DNA of 64,000 nt from a virus (IMGVR_UViG_3300028840_008160:186001-250000); one strand, 5' to 3'. Shown: positions 49,934-58,735, numbered from the stretch's first letter. Notes: generated from the letters alone by a model not told the origin. Made by a program: numbers and translations.

Positions 49934-51379
49934 ATGGCTACAAGATTCAAAGAACGAAAAGTTAAGCCGGGTGACAAAGATTATGATCCACAGCAATGTG
50001 GATTTACAGAAACTAAGAAGTTCAAGGTTCTTCATTGTAGTAATGTCGAAGGCAATAACAATAAATTTTATTGCATTGAATTGCAGTATAATCCATCAAC
50101 AAGTTGTTATAGACTATTCTCTCATTATGGTCGACTCGTAACATCTGAAGTGTTTGGCATTCGTGATTACGATTATATTTCAAATGGGACAATTAAAGAT
50201 TCATCTTATCTTGAGACTGAAATGGATTCAATTGTTAAGAAGAAACTTCGTGGCAAAACCATTAAAGATAAAGATACAAATCAAGAGTGGCGGGAAAACT
50301 ACGAAGAAGTTGAAACATTTGCACCAACAGTTGGATCTTCAAACATTCGCGGAAAATCAAGTACTGTTACAACTAAAACAGCTGTGATTGACACATCGAC
50401 TATATCTAACAAGAAAATTATTCGTATTATTGACCAAGTTGTGAATGAAAATATTCACAATATTACGTCTGTAACAACACTAACACTGACATCTAATGGT
50501 TTTGAAACTCCACTTGGTCCTGTAACAAAAGAACATGTACAACGAGCAAGAACAGCATTAGATTCCATGAAGGCTGAATTGAAAGACGATAAGCTTAGTA
50601 GTTCATCGTCGGCTGTGATTAAAGGTAATAATTTATACTATTCATTAATTCCGCACGAGTTTGGCCGAAAGATTACTGAAGCTGATTGGATTCTTGATTC
50701 TGCAAAACTTATTGAAGAATATGATTTGCTTGATCAGCTTGAGTCTGCTGTTCAAATGGGTGCTGCGCTTAATCAAAGTGCTTCGCAACGAATGAATGCG
50801 CTTGGTATTGATTTTGATGAACTTACTGATGATCAGGAATTTAAACGTTTAGAAAATTATGTTCATCAATCAAAAGCGTCAAACCATCGAAGTTTAGATG
50901 TTTGGGGTTGGAAAGTTAAGAATATCTTCACTGTAAAAATACCTAAAGAAAGACAACGTTTCGAACCAGTGGCAAAACGACTTGGTAATGTTAAAGAACT
51001 TTTTCATGGTTCTCGAAATTGTAATATTCTAAGTATTTTGTCGAATGGATTAATTATTCCTCCATGTCATGCTGGTCATGTAACTGGTCGATTGTATGGC
51101 AATGGAATTTATGGTGCACATCACAGTACTAAATCGTTAAATTATTCAACTGGTTGGTGGTCAGGATCGCGAAATAAATATGACAATGCTTTTCTGTTTG
51201 TTGTCAAATTTGCAATGGGTAACACTTATATAGTAAAACATCATAGTGGCGGACCGCCTCGTGGTTATGATAGTTTATGGGCAAAATCAAGTCCTGGTGG
51301 TTTATATAATGATGAATATATTGTTTATACATTACCACAAGCGACAATAACTCATTTGATTGAAATGGCAAAAAGATGA
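49934..51379 (+). CDS. Poly(ADP-ribose) polymerase-like protein (WGR + regulatory + ART domains)
   Basis: 481 aa. A WGR-like domain (about 30-105: FYCIELQYNPSTSCYRLF, SHYGRLVTSEVFG), a helical PARP regulatory region (about 235-310: YYSLIPHEFGRK, LLDQLESA), then the catalytic ART domain. The H-Y-E triad is present: His358 in LFHGSRN, Tyr404 in SLNYSTG, Glu461 in YNDEYIVYT. Eukaryotic-type PARPs use this triad for poly- rather than mono-ADP-ribosylation. It would consume NAD+. Possible target: DNA ends, host proteins or RNA. The full three-domain layout is unusual for a phage. Confidence 0.88.
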   Translation: MATRFKERKVKPGDKDYDPQQCGFTETKKFKVLHCSNVEGNNNKFYCIELQYNPSTSCYRLFSHYGRLVTSEVFGIRDYDYISNGTIKDSSYLETEMDSIVKKKLRGKTIKDKDTNQEWRENYEEVETFAPTVGSSNIRGKSSTVTTKTAVIDTSTISNKKIIRIIDQVVNENIHNITSVTTLTLTSNGFETPLGPVTKEHVQRARTALDSMKAELKDDKLSSSSSAVIKGNNLYYSLIPHEFGRKITEADWILDSAKLIEEYDLLDQLESAVQMGAALNQSASQRMNALGIDFDELTDDQEFKRLENYVHQSKASNHRSLDVWGWKVKNIFTVKIPKERQRFEPVAKRLGNVKELFHGSRNCNILSILSNGLIIPPCHAGHVTGRLYGNGIYGAHHSTKSLNYSTGWWSGSRNKYDNAFLFVVKFAMGNTYIVKHHSGGPPRGYDSLWAKSSPGGLYNDEYIVYTLPQATITHLIEMAKR

Positions 51380-51392
51380 AAGGAGATGCATT

Positions 51393-52052
51393 ATGAATGA
51401 TGTCATAAAAGCAAAAGTCGCTGACATGATGCAAAAGCAAGTGATGTTTACGTCTGTTAATATTTGTAATGCGATAAAGACAGATGGGACGTGGTTTTCT
51501 AATCGTGACGTAGCTAAATGGCTAAGACAAAATTTTGCAGAGTTAAATGATGACTTGAATGCAGATTACATTGCTACGCAGATTTCTGTAAATGGTAGTT
51601 CGTCTGCCAATTTGTATCATCATTTTTCTGCTGATTCTGACAACTATACTGATCGAGGGTTAAAAGCAATTACGCCGGCTGAGTTTAAAATGATGCATGG
51701 TAGAGATCCTTTTGCAGCACAGTCAAAGCCGGTAGCAAAAGCTGCAGTAAAGACTATGCGTGTCATGAAGCAAGTCACTTCTTCTTCAACACGATGCATT
51801 CATGAATTCAAGCGTGGTAGAATTCGAGTTCCTGGAGCATTTGTAAAAGCCATTGGTTTAAAACCGGGCAGTACAATTGATGTCTCTAAGTTTATGCTTA
51901 ATAAAACTGATTTATCAGACAAACTTAAAGTTCATAACGATGGTAGAGTAAGTGTACCTCGCAAATGTCTTGATTTTAAGGGTATGAAAGACAAAGGTCA
52001 ATCTGTTGAAATTTTTGTTAAAGACAATCTTATCGGTTTCAACGTAGTGTGA
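51393..52052 (+). CDS. Hypothetical protein with AbrB-like C-terminal motifs, 219 aa
   Basis: AAAGGAGA before ATG 51393. N-terminal HTH-like region (FSNRDVAKWLRQNF). The C-terminal half has two swapped-hairpin-like stretches, GRIRVPGAFVKAIGLKPG and GRVSVPRKCLDF, recalling AbrB-type DNA-binding. Followed by a terminator. Confidence 0.62.
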   Translation: MNDVIKAKVADMMQKQVMFTSVNICNAIKTDGTWFSNRDVAKWLRQNFAELNDDLNADYIATQISVNGSSSANLYHHFSADSDNYTDRGLKAITPAEFKMMHGRDPFAAQSKPVAKAAVKTMRVMKQVTSSSTRCIHEFKRGRIRVPGAFVKAIGLKPGSTIDVSKFMLNKTDLSDKLKVHNDGRVSVPRKCLDFKGMKDKGQSVEIFVKDNLIGFNVV

Positions 52053-52075
52053 TTTTAATTTAACACTGACTTTAT

Positions 52076-52105
52076 AAGCTGTACAAATTGTACAGCTTTC
52101 TTTTT
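52076..52105 (+). terminator. Intrinsic terminator
   Basis: A 10-bp perfect stem (52076-52085 with 52089-52098), AAT loop, then TTCTTTTT. Confidence 0.85.
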
Positions 52106-52151
52106 GCTTAAATTTTGAAATAAAAAAAGTCTATAGTTACTTGGAGATATT

Positions 52152-52769
52152 ATGACTGAAAAAGTACGACTGTATTTTTACAGAGAAAATGATGTACTTA
52201 AGAAATACACTTATTGTTCTTTATGTGGTGCAGGACCTTTTACTGAATCTGAAAAACATCGAGGCGAAATTAAACATTTGGCTGGGGATAGAGGGTCTGA
52301 GATTAACTATTGCAGACAATGCATGTTTAATCAAGGTTTATTAGTTGATATAAAAGACGAAAAAATAATTGAACAACAGATGCTTAAGACTGTTTCAAAT
52401 GAAGATGTTAGTATAAAAACTACAGTCAAACAAGAGATTAAACAACAAACATCAGTACCACAAAATGGATCATTATTTGTTTATATGATGGAAGGGGCAG
52501 ATGGAATTCTATTTTGTCATTTTGGTCGTGATATAGAAGAACATATTAAAGATGTTAATAAAGGAACTGTTAAACATGCCGGTATTAGATTGACTTCTTA
52601 TCCATTTGTATTAGTTTATAAACGTGCAGTGAATGATGAGATTGAAGCAACATCATTCGTTAAAATTATTAGAACATTACCAAAAGCATTTAAGGTAGCG
52701 TTGATTGATAATTATAAGAAATCGATTATGCAATCAATTAAAATGAAGGAGGATGAAAATGAATATTAG
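52152..52769 (+). CDS. Zinc-finger protein with a degenerate GIY-YIG domain
   Basis: 205 aa. N-terminal Cys pairs (CSLC, CRQC). The C-terminal half aligns by eye with YhbQ-type GIY-YIG: FVYMMEGADGILFCHFGRDI, EEHIKDVNKGT, YPFVLVYKRA, and a KALI-like end. The tyrosines, the catalytic Arg and the metal-binding Glu appear changed (CHFG for YIG, His for Arg, SFVKII for REkxIK), so it is probably not a nuclease. TTGGAGATATT upstream. Confidence 0.6.
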   Translation: MTEKVRLYFYRENDVLKKYTYCSLCGAGPFTESEKHRGEIKHLAGDRGSEINYCRQCMFNQGLLVDIKDEKIIEQQMLKTVSNEDVSIKTTVKQEIKQQTSVPQNGSLFVYMMEGADGILFCHFGRDIEEHIKDVNKGTVKHAGIRLTSYPFVLVYKRAVNDEIEATSFVKIIRTLPKAFKVALIDNYKKSIMQSIKMKEDENEY

Positions 52770-53499
52770 TGGGCTTAACATCAAATCATCTGATGGATCA
52801 CATAATCGACCTGTAAAAGAAATAGTGAAATTGCCAAAAGATTTAATGATTGTCATATGTCTTCCTGGATCAAATTTTTCTGCTACATTTCTTAAATGTA
52901 TACTTAATACAGTAGTTTGGTTTATGGAAAACGGAATTAAATTTGTAATTTCGCAACATGAATCAAGTGTTGTATACTTTGTTCGAAATTTATGTCTTGG
53001 CGCTCATGTTTGTCGCGGGATTCATCAAAAACCGTTTAATGGCGAATTTAAATACTCGCATATTTTATGGATTGATTCAGACTCTGTTTGGGACCCACAG
53101 CAACATATTTTACCTTTAATATTACGAGATGTTGATGTTGTTGGTGGCGTATACCCGCTAGCTAATAGACAATCATATGCTGTCGTTACAAATTGGGACA
53201 AGTCGCATTATAAGAAACATGGCATTTTCCCGTTTCTTACAATAAAAGATATTGAAAGAAAAACTGATCTGATAGAAGCATACTATATTGGATTTGGTTT
53301 AACGTTAATGAAATATGGAGTGATGGAATCTCTTGAATATCCATGGTTTAAACAGATTGAAACGCCGATATCAAAAGAAATATGTGATATGGCAGGTGAA
53401 GATGTTAGTTGCTGTTTACGTTTGCGAGAAAAAGGATTCAAAATATGGGCGGATCCAACAGTTCGTGTTGGACACGAGAAACGTCAAATATTAGTCTAG
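52759..53499 (+). CDS. GT-A-type glycosyltransferase (family 2-like)
   Basis: 246 aa. MIVICLPGSNFSATFLKCIL start, the metal-binding DxD in LWIDSDSVW, GGVYPLA, YIGFGLTLMK, and GEDVSCCLRLREKGFKIW, the layout of phage GT-A enzymes. ATG 52759 follows AGGAGG by 6 bases. Target may be DNA bases, or a host or virion protein. Confidence 0.8.
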   Translation: MNISGLNIKSSDGSHNRPVKEIVKLPKDLMIVICLPGSNFSATFLKCILNTVVWFMENGIKFVISQHESSVVYFVRNLCLGAHVCRGIHQKPFNGEFKYSHILWIDSDSVWDPQQHILPLILRDVDVVGGVYPLANRQSYAVVTNWDKSHYKKHGIFPFLTIKDIERKTDLIEAYYIGFGLTLMKYGVMESLEYPWFKQIETPISKEICDMAGEDVSCCLRLREKGFKIWADPTVRVGHEKRQILV

Positions 53500-53660
53500 T
53501 TAAATCACGGTTTATTTCTAGTGGTAAAATGATATCATTGGATGGACATACATATTTTGTGAACGAAGATGATTATGACAAAATATTAAAAGGCGATATA
53601 AATATTCGACAATTAACAAGACACGAACTTATAAATGAGTTTTTACATTTAGAAGAATGA
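53445..53660 (+). CDS. Hypothetical protein, 71 aa
   Basis: ATG 53445 with AAAGGA upstream overlaps the glycosyltransferase by 55 bases; ATG 53529 is a shorter option with no ribosome site. HTYFVNEDDYDKIL suggests a small alpha/beta fold. Confidence 0.5.
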   Translation: MGGSNSSCWTRETSNISLVKSRFISSGKMISLDGHTYFVNEDDYDKILKGDINIRQLTRHELINEFLHLEE

Positions 53661-53667
53661 GGTTGTT

Positions 53668-54021
53668 ATGTATGAATATAAAGCGACCGTCATGCGCATC
53701 ATTGATGGTGATACAATTGAAGTTGTTATTGATCTTGGGTTTTTTGTTACTATTAAACAAACAGTAAGATTTGCAAGAATTGATGCATATGAAATTAAAA
53801 AATATGCAGGTGTAACAGATGAAGAAAAAGCAAAGGGAATTGAAGGGAAAAATTATCTAGAATCATTGTTATTGAATAGAGAAATTCGAGTTGTAACAGT
53901 TAAAGATCAAGGAAAATATGGTCGATATATAGCTGATGTATTTTTGGATGAAGATGGTATGAATATTAACGTCAATGACGAGATGGTTAAATTAGGGTTT
54001 GCGCAATATGTTAAATACTGA
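53668..54021 (+). CDS. Thermonuclease (SNase)-like protein
   Basis: 117 aa. MRIIDGDTIEVVID, VRFARIDAYEIKK and KYGRYIADVF carry the staphylococcal nuclease Asp, Arg and Glu/Arg positions. No signal peptide, so it would act inside the cell. Could degrade host nucleic acid. Confidence 0.85.
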   Translation: MYEYKATVMRIIDGDTIEVVIDLGFFVTIKQTVRFARIDAYEIKKYAGVTDEEKAKGIEGKNYLESLLLNREIRVVTVKDQGKYGRYIADVFLDEDGMNINVNDEMVKLGFAQYVKY

Positions 54022-54096
54022 ACTATGATATCTATTGTGATTAAATTAAAGGATGGTCAAGATTGTCAATGAATTTATTGATGGTTATGAAGCAAA

Positions 54097-54597
54097 ATGA
54101 AAAAATATTTAGTTTGGTTGTTCAAATTCTTTTGTTCACGAAAATTAAAAACGTTAAATGATAGCCCATATGACGAGAAGTCTTTTGGATTCGTACAACA
54201 ATTAGAAGGCAAAAAAGTGAGAGTGTTATACATCAATGAAATTATTAAAGAAAATATTCAGCGAATGATTAAAAACGCTGAAGCGAATAAAATAGACATT
54301 AATCAAATGAGAAAAATATCAGAAGGTTTATTACCAGCTGTTGGTTACGATGCTAATTTTACATGCAATATTGAACATGGATTTAAAGTAGTATTTAGTA
54401 TTGAGCAACAATTAGATAAAAATTGGTATAGACATATGTCGGTTTCCATAAATGATAAATCCAAGTTACCAAGTATACCTGCTGTTGAATTGTTAATGCA
54501 AGAATTTGGATTTATTGGTGGTATACATGATTGTGATCATGTATGGATCGAACGAAATATTTCACCTATGGCTGTAAATATTATACAAAAGAGGTAG
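54097..54597 (+). CDS. Hypothetical protein, 166 aa
   Basis: Basic start (MKKYLVWLFKFFCSRK) that could be a membrane-peripheral helix, then alpha/beta. No family recognised. Confidence 0.6.
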   Translation: MKKYLVWLFKFFCSRKLKTLNDSPYDEKSFGFVQQLEGKKVRVLYINEIIKENIQRMIKNAEANKIDINQMRKISEGLLPAVGYDANFTCNIEHGFKVVFSIEQQLDKNWYRHMSVSINDKSKLPSIPAVELLMQEFGFIGGIHDCDHVWIERNISPMAVNIIQKR

Positions 54598-54598
54598 T

Positions 54599-54751
54599 AT
54601 GATCGAACATATTCGCGTGCCTATTAAAGGTGTGTTAGCAGGAGATAACTCTATAAACAATGCACTGGCTAAATATGGTAAGCGAGCAGTTGATGTAATT
54701 AGTATAACTGTTGTAGGTGAAGAATTTGTTGTTTTTTATAGAGAAGATTAA
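54599..54751 (+). CDS. Hypothetical protein, 50 aa
   Basis: AGAGGTAGT before ATG 54599. Mixed small protein; its end meets the convergent minus-strand gene with 4 bases of overlap. Confidence 0.5.
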   Translation: MIEHIRVPIKGVLAGDNSINNALAKYGKRAVDVISITVVGEEFVVFYRED

Positions 54752-55431
54752 TATACATCTGCTAGGATCATGTAATTCTTTTTATCAACAATTTCTGGCG
54801 AAGTAGCAGCAGCCCATTGATCAATCGCGTTTGAAATCTCATCTTTACGATTCGCTAATATTCTTTTCATATTATTGTCATTTGTCATTAGATCAAATTG
54901 TTCAACTGGTATTTGTGGCTCTTTGATTTTTGGAGCCGGTACATGTCTAATGAGTTCGTCAAACTTTTTTCTATCGCATAAAGCTCGTATAATTAGATTA
55001 TGCAATTTGTTTTTGTTACCGTATGTTTTTGCGTTTAGCTTAGCTTTTTTTAGTTCAATAATTCGGTAGTCATTTTTTTCTCGTAGATTCATTAACTGGT
55101 CTCGAATCATTTTTCTATATGTTTCAGCGTCGTTTTTTATCATATCATATACGGATTTTATTGTTTTTGCAAATGTAGCTTTTGCCGCTGGTGTCATGTC
55201 ATTTGCAAAGTTACTTAAAGTTTTGAGTAAGTTTGATCCTACAACGCCTGCCTGTATAATTTTATCAATTTTTTCATAAGCTGGTTTATACTTCTCTTGC
55301 TCCTGCAATGACAACGATCTGATTTTGACGCGATTGCGTTGGCCTGTTGGTGTTATGTGCCATACGAATCTATCTCTCCAGTTCATAGCAAGCTTTAGAA
55401 ATTCAGCTTGAATTTGAGCTAAATGTTTCAT
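54748..55431 (-). CDS. Hypothetical protein with virion-type leader, 227 aa
   Basis: Starts MKHLAQIQAEFLKLAMNW, nearly the same leader as the proteins at 39055 and 60733, and shares a TGQRNRVKIRSLSLQEQ segment with the topoisomerase. The rest is Lys-rich helix. A single minus-strand gene inside a plus-strand region. Function unknown; may be carried in the virion. Confidence 0.68.
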   Translation of the reverse strand: MKHLAQIQAEFLKLAMNWRDRFVWHITPTGQRNRVKIRSLSLQEQEKYKPAYEKIDKIIQAGVVGSNLLKTLSNFANDMTPAAKATFAKTIKSVYDMIKNDAETYRKMIRDQLMNLREKNDYRIIELKKAKLNAKTYGNKNKLHNLIIRALCDRKKFDELIRHVPAPKIKEPQIPVEQFDLMTNDNNMKRILANRKDEISNAIDQWAAATSPEIVDKKNYMILADVY

Positions 55432-55519
55432 TTCATCGTCCTTCTGACTGATTATAAAAACTATTCACTATTATATTGCGATAGATAAAAACACAATTAA
55501 ACTGTTGAAAGTAAATGCG

Positions 55520-55546
55520 TTGATTATGACAACATACAATTATAAC
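55520..55546 (+). promoter_or_regulatory. Candidate promoter in the divergent gap
   Basis: TTGATT (55520-55525), 15-base spacer and TATAAC (55541-55546). The gap separates the minus-strand leader protein from the plus-strand genes that resume. A NotI-type GCGGCCGC (55553-55560) abuts the ATG of the next gene. Confidence 0.35.
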
Positions 55547-55560
55547 AGAATAGCGGCCGC

Positions 55561-55728
55561 ATGATTGCGTTTGATGAATTCAAACGCAGACAATTGATTG
55601 AGGCAATTGTCAACTTACCATTATTTGCTGACGGCATTCAAATCAATGCCGGTGCAGAACTAACTATTATAGAAATAATCCCACTGAACGAAAACGTGTT
55701 AAGCATGTCAGTTAAAAACTTAACGTGA
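55561..55728 (+). CDS. Hypothetical protein, 55 aa
   Basis: ATG 55561 directly follows the GCGGCCGC palindrome, leaving no ribosome site. Frame is open and protein-like (FDEFKRRQLIEAIVNLPL). The next gene has GTGAGGAG in its tail. Confidence 0.48.
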   Translation: MIAFDEFKRRQLIEAIVNLPLFADGIQINAGAELTIIEIIPLNENVLSMSVKNLT

Positions 55729-55738
55729 GGAGTATCAT

Positions 55739-56869
55739 ATGTTACAGAAAAAAGTTGCTAGCACACTAGTAAATGTGCTCGACACACCAAGAATGCAAAC
55801 CATTCTTGACAAATCACAACCTATACAACCTGTTATTGATGAATTGACAAGTCATTGGAGTTATGATTTGTATTCAAGGAAACCTGGGGCTGCTTATACA
55901 AACGACGGTATTTTTGTTGGTACTGATCTTGATCTTGCTTGTTTTCTTTTTGCTTTGGCTGAACGCGGCGCAGTCATTAACATTCCAAAATATACAAGTC
56001 GTCGACCAAAGCAAGTGACTGAGGGCGAAATTATTACTTCAGCAGACAATCGTCACGGTAAAATTCTTAGCGTTTTGGCTAATAAAGAAAATTCTTCTTT
56101 TTCAATTCGCATTAATGATGCAAATGTTATGACGACAGATTCTGTCGGTAATTTCCGAAATTTTATGCTTGTTGATGTTGACGGTACATGGTATGATGGT
56201 TGGGCTACAATTGAGTTTATACCGGATGCCAAAGAGAATGATTTTTTGAAGAACAACAATCTTTGGTCAGGCAATTCTGTAGTTTTTAAGAATTTTATTC
56301 ATCCTAATCGGTGGATTTCGTTTTTTGGTCAACATTATTTTGCAACCAAAGTGTTGCTTGATCGACTTACTGATGAAGCCAAATTTCTCAAAGATGTTGC
56401 TAAAATTATGAGAGAACGAGGAATTAAAATTGGTGGCAATGGTGTAGAAAAAAAACAATGGCCAAAGAAAACTGTTGTCGGAGAACAGCAGAGCATTAAA
56501 GTAGATGTGATTGAAGCTGAAGTCGAGTATCCTGCATTTACAGGTGATTATCCTAATCCTGTTAGTCCAATGTTGCCACAATATTCAGGATCAAGTGATT
56601 CAGAATTATTGAAAGCTGTGGAAGATCGTTCAAGATCGCTGACATATTCAATCATTCCTAAGTTACGGTTTGCTACTCGTGCAACTGAATTTGCTTTTAT
56701 GAAGCATGGCGACAAGGGATTAAAGATGCCGTCGTGGATTGAAAATTCACGATGGGATCGATTATATGTGCAAAAGGGCAAAAAGAAAGTATGGAGTAGA
56801 ATGGTTTTTACAAGAGGAATTGCTCTTCGATATCGCGTATTTCAGAAGAGTGAGATTGTAGCAAAATGA
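55739..56869 (+). CDS. Hypothetical protein, 376 aa
   Basis: GTGAGGAG upstream. Mixed fold with a middle Asp-rich beta part (VDVDGTWYDGW) and a basic C-terminus. Overlaps the next gene by 4 bases. No family recognised. Confidence 0.68.
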   Translation: MLQKKVASTLVNVLDTPRMQTILDKSQPIQPVIDELTSHWSYDLYSRKPGAAYTNDGIFVGTDLDLACFLFALAERGAVINIPKYTSRRPKQVTEGEIITSADNRHGKILSVLANKENSSFSIRINDANVMTTDSVGNFRNFMLVDVDGTWYDGWATIEFIPDAKENDFLKNNNLWSGNSVVFKNFIHPNRWISFFGQHYFATKVLLDRLTDEAKFLKDVAKIMRERGIKIGGNGVEKKQWPKKTVVGEQQSIKVDVIEAEVEYPAFTGDYPNPVSPMLPQYSGSSDSELLKAVEDRSRSLTYSIIPKLRFATRATEFAFMKHGDKGLKMPSWIENSRWDRLYVQKGKKKVWSRMVFTRGIALRYRVFQKSEIVAK

Positions 56870-57306
56870 ATCAACAATCTGATGACAAGAGCTCTGCGAC
56901 ATATTTCGCAGAGCTCTTAACTGGCACAAATGTTGATAAAGCGAGCGAATTATATAAGGCTCGTTTTTGTGCAATGCTGTCTTTAGTTAATTTTCGTTTG
57001 ATTCATAATTTGTTAAAGACTAAGTTTAGAGACACATCGCACGAAGAGGAGGTAAATACATTACCTAAGTTAATTGTTGACGTGTGGAAAGAAAGTGAAA
57101 TTGAATTATTGCGAACTGAGTTTGAAGAATATTCTAAACATATGGATTCAGCTTTGGGTCAATTGTTTAAAGGTTTGACAGGCTCACCAGATGATGTTAT
57201 GAAAAAACGTATTGCAAAGATAGTTGATGTTGCTAACATAATAACTGAATCATTAACAAAATCAAGCGGGTTTACTTTTGAGAAAAAAGATGAATCAAAA
57301 CAGTGA
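56866..57306 (+). CDS. Hypothetical helical protein, 146 aa
   Basis: ATGA overlap with the previous gene. Helical. A 13-bp hairpin lies inside its first 50 bases. No family recognised. Confidence 0.62.
   Translation: MNQQSDDKSSATYFAELLTGTNVDKASELYKARFCAMLSLVNFRLIHNLLKTKFRDTSHEEEVNTLPKLIVDVWKESEIELLRTEFEEYSKHMDSALGQLFKGLTGSPDDVMKKRIAKIVDVANIITESLTKSSGFTFEKKDESKQ
56887..56918 (+). promoter_or_regulatory. Strong hairpin at a gene start
   Basis: 56887-56899 pairs perfectly with 56906-56918 (13 bp, 6-base loop), no T tract. It starts 18 bases after the preceding stop codon, inside the next coding region. Confidence 0.5.
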
Positions 57307-57505
57307 TATTAAAGTGACTAGTGATCCTGATGACGACAGCGTTTTGCATGTTTCATTTACACTAAGACCAAATTATTCCATTAAAGGAAAAATGGGATTT
57401 CTTACTAAGAATGGTTCATTTATGTCTATGGACATGTTGCGAAAGTCTATTGAAAAAACTAAAAGTGCGGATCAAATTTTTTCAATTGGGACGAAATTAG
57501 AATGA
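57290..57505 (+). CDS. Hypothetical protein, 71 aa
   Basis: ATG 57290 overlaps the previous gene by 17 bases. Beta-rich. Ends by overlapping the epimerase-like start (ATGA). Confidence 0.55.
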   Translation: MNQNSDIKVTSDPDDDSVLHVSFTLRPNYSIKGKMGFLTKNGSFMSMDMLRKSIEKTKSADQIFSIGTKLE

Positions 57506-57645
57506 TTTTAGTTACTGGTGTGGCAGGTTTTATTGGCTATCATGTGGCTAAGGAATTACTAGAGCAGAGTAGAGAGCTAGTACTCTCGTACGCGGGCCCA
57601 GATTGCAGACTGTCTACGCTTGCAAACTTTCAGCCTAGGCCCTAA
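57502..57645 (+). pseudogene. Truncated NAD-dependent epimerase/dehydratase start
   Basis: MILVTGVAGFIGYHVAKELL is the Rossmann N-terminus of a nucleotide-sugar epimerase (GxxGxxG). After about codon 22 the sequence abruptly changes to GC-rich, non-protein-like DNA and the frame ends at TAA 57643. The gene appears cut off at about 57566. Confidence 0.65.
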
Positions 57646-57843
57646 CAAACTGCTTACTTGCTCTTGCTGAGTCTGCAGTCTATTGTCTCTATCGTCAGCA
57701 TATAGCTTATGCCGACTGTCTCAACAGCTGGCGCACTAACTGCCCTACAATAGCCGCCCTCTAGTCAGCGTGTAAGAGAGGATAGGGTGCCACTTAACAG
57801 CATATGTTCAATGACATCGACAGTATTACTCTGAGTGGACACT
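57566..57843 (+). other. GC-rich gene-free block
   Basis: About 49% G+C in 57601-57780 (89 of 180 counted), against 25-38% in nearby lines. Stops in every frame; no gene seen. Contains short inverted repeats (GGGCC/GGCCC, GCATA/TATGC, GCAGACT/AGTCTGC) and the repeated GACTGTCT. Could be inserted foreign DNA, a structured RNA or packaging region, or an assembly artefact. Confidence 0.55.
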
Positions 57844-58557
57844 TTAGAACGCTGATGCCGGTTTGATATCTAAGTATCTTTCAAGATGTATTGGTTCATT
57901 AAGATTTTCTACATGCACATCTGCGTAAACAGTAAACTCACCCCATACTACTAAATCTAGTTTAAAATTTTCGTCTTTGTTTGTCATCTCTCTGACTGGT
58001 GGTTTGAACGTTTCATGTAAATGATATACGACTTTAGTGATTTTGCTGTATGTATCTTGGTCGTGAGCTAATGTTTCTATTCGAATTCTAAAATGTCTGC
58101 GGCGGTTTACTATACGTTCAAACGCTGAATAATGTGTCAAGTATATTAGTTTTGAATAACGTTCTATAAGTTCTTGCGTCAACTGTTTTTGGGATGCCTG
58201 TGGTAGTATTGATTGATTTGTTTTTTCTACAATTGTTGGTTTACCAATTACGATTTTTGGTGGGCTTTTAGGATTTGATTTGACAGGTGCATCTGTGACT
58301 TCTAATTGTTGTTCTATTTCTTTAACTTCGTCTTTGATTTTTGTAATAGTTGTGTCTTTAGCATCTAGATTTGGAATTTCACCAAGTTCAAAATATTGAC
58401 CGATTTTAACGTTACTACCCATTAGAATTCTTTGTTTTAATGCATCAAGAACATCTTTTGACAACAATATCAGAATTACGATAAATATTGGCCAAATAAG
58501 TTTGCTAATTAAAGGAAGTATCAATTCCCACGTTTTTGTTTTTTCAGTCGGTAACAT
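57844..58557 (-). CDS. Membrane protein with C-terminal pYEATS-like domain, 237 aa
   Basis: One N-terminal membrane helix (LIWPIFIVILILLSKDVL), a charged linker, and a C-terminal domain (about 165-235) with KVVYHLHETFKPP, FKLDLVVWGEFTVYADVHV, the YEATS pattern of a Leu-His motif and a W-G-x-F turn. Prokaryotic YEATS domains are found in predicted conflict and signalling proteins; no acyl-lysine binding has been shown here. Encoded downstream of the GH5 gene on the minus strand. Confidence 0.7.
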   Translation of the reverse strand: MLPTEKTKTWELILPLISKLIWPIFIVILILLSKDVLDALKQRILMGSNVKIGQYFELGEIPNLDAKDTTITKIKDEVKEIEQQLEVTDAPVKSNPKSPPKIVIGKPTIVEKTNQSILPQASQKQLTQELIERYSKLIYLTHYSAFERIVNRRRHFRIRIETLAHDQDTYSKITKVVYHLHETFKPPVREMTNKDENFKLDLVVWGEFTVYADVHVENLNEPIHLERYLDIKPASAF

Positions 58558-58735
58558 TAATAGCCTTCTTTTTTAATAACGATTTATGATATGCTAATAA
58601 TGATTTGCGTGTTGATTTGATGTGCTTCCGCCAATTGCAACTTGATCGCAAACAAACTTTTGCTAATCCTTTAGTTTGACCGTTGTAGCATAGTATTGAT
58701 TTGTGCAATCCAAGACGACATAATAAATTTTTCAT
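58544..58735 (-). CDS. Small Cys-rich DUF1660-like protein, 63 aa
   Basis: KNLLCRLGLHKS start, CYNG and CLRSSC, similar in pattern to phage DUF1660 proteins. It overlaps the pYEATS gene by 14 bases and abuts GH5. ATG 58735 is preferred to 58744. Confidence 0.55.
   Translation of the reverse strand: MKNLLCRLGLHKSILCYNGQTKGLAKVCLRSSCNWRKHIKSTRKSLLAYHKSLLKKKAINVTD

Noticed and set aside
54053-54100. 15-codon ORF (MVKIVNEFIDGYEAK) before the 54097 gene
   Set aside because: Too short to support as a gene, although it has an AAAGGA site and an ATGA overlap.
57593-57645. tRNA-like GGGCC/GGCCC acceptor stem in the GC-rich block
   Set aside because: Only about 50 bases long and without D- or T-arm signatures.
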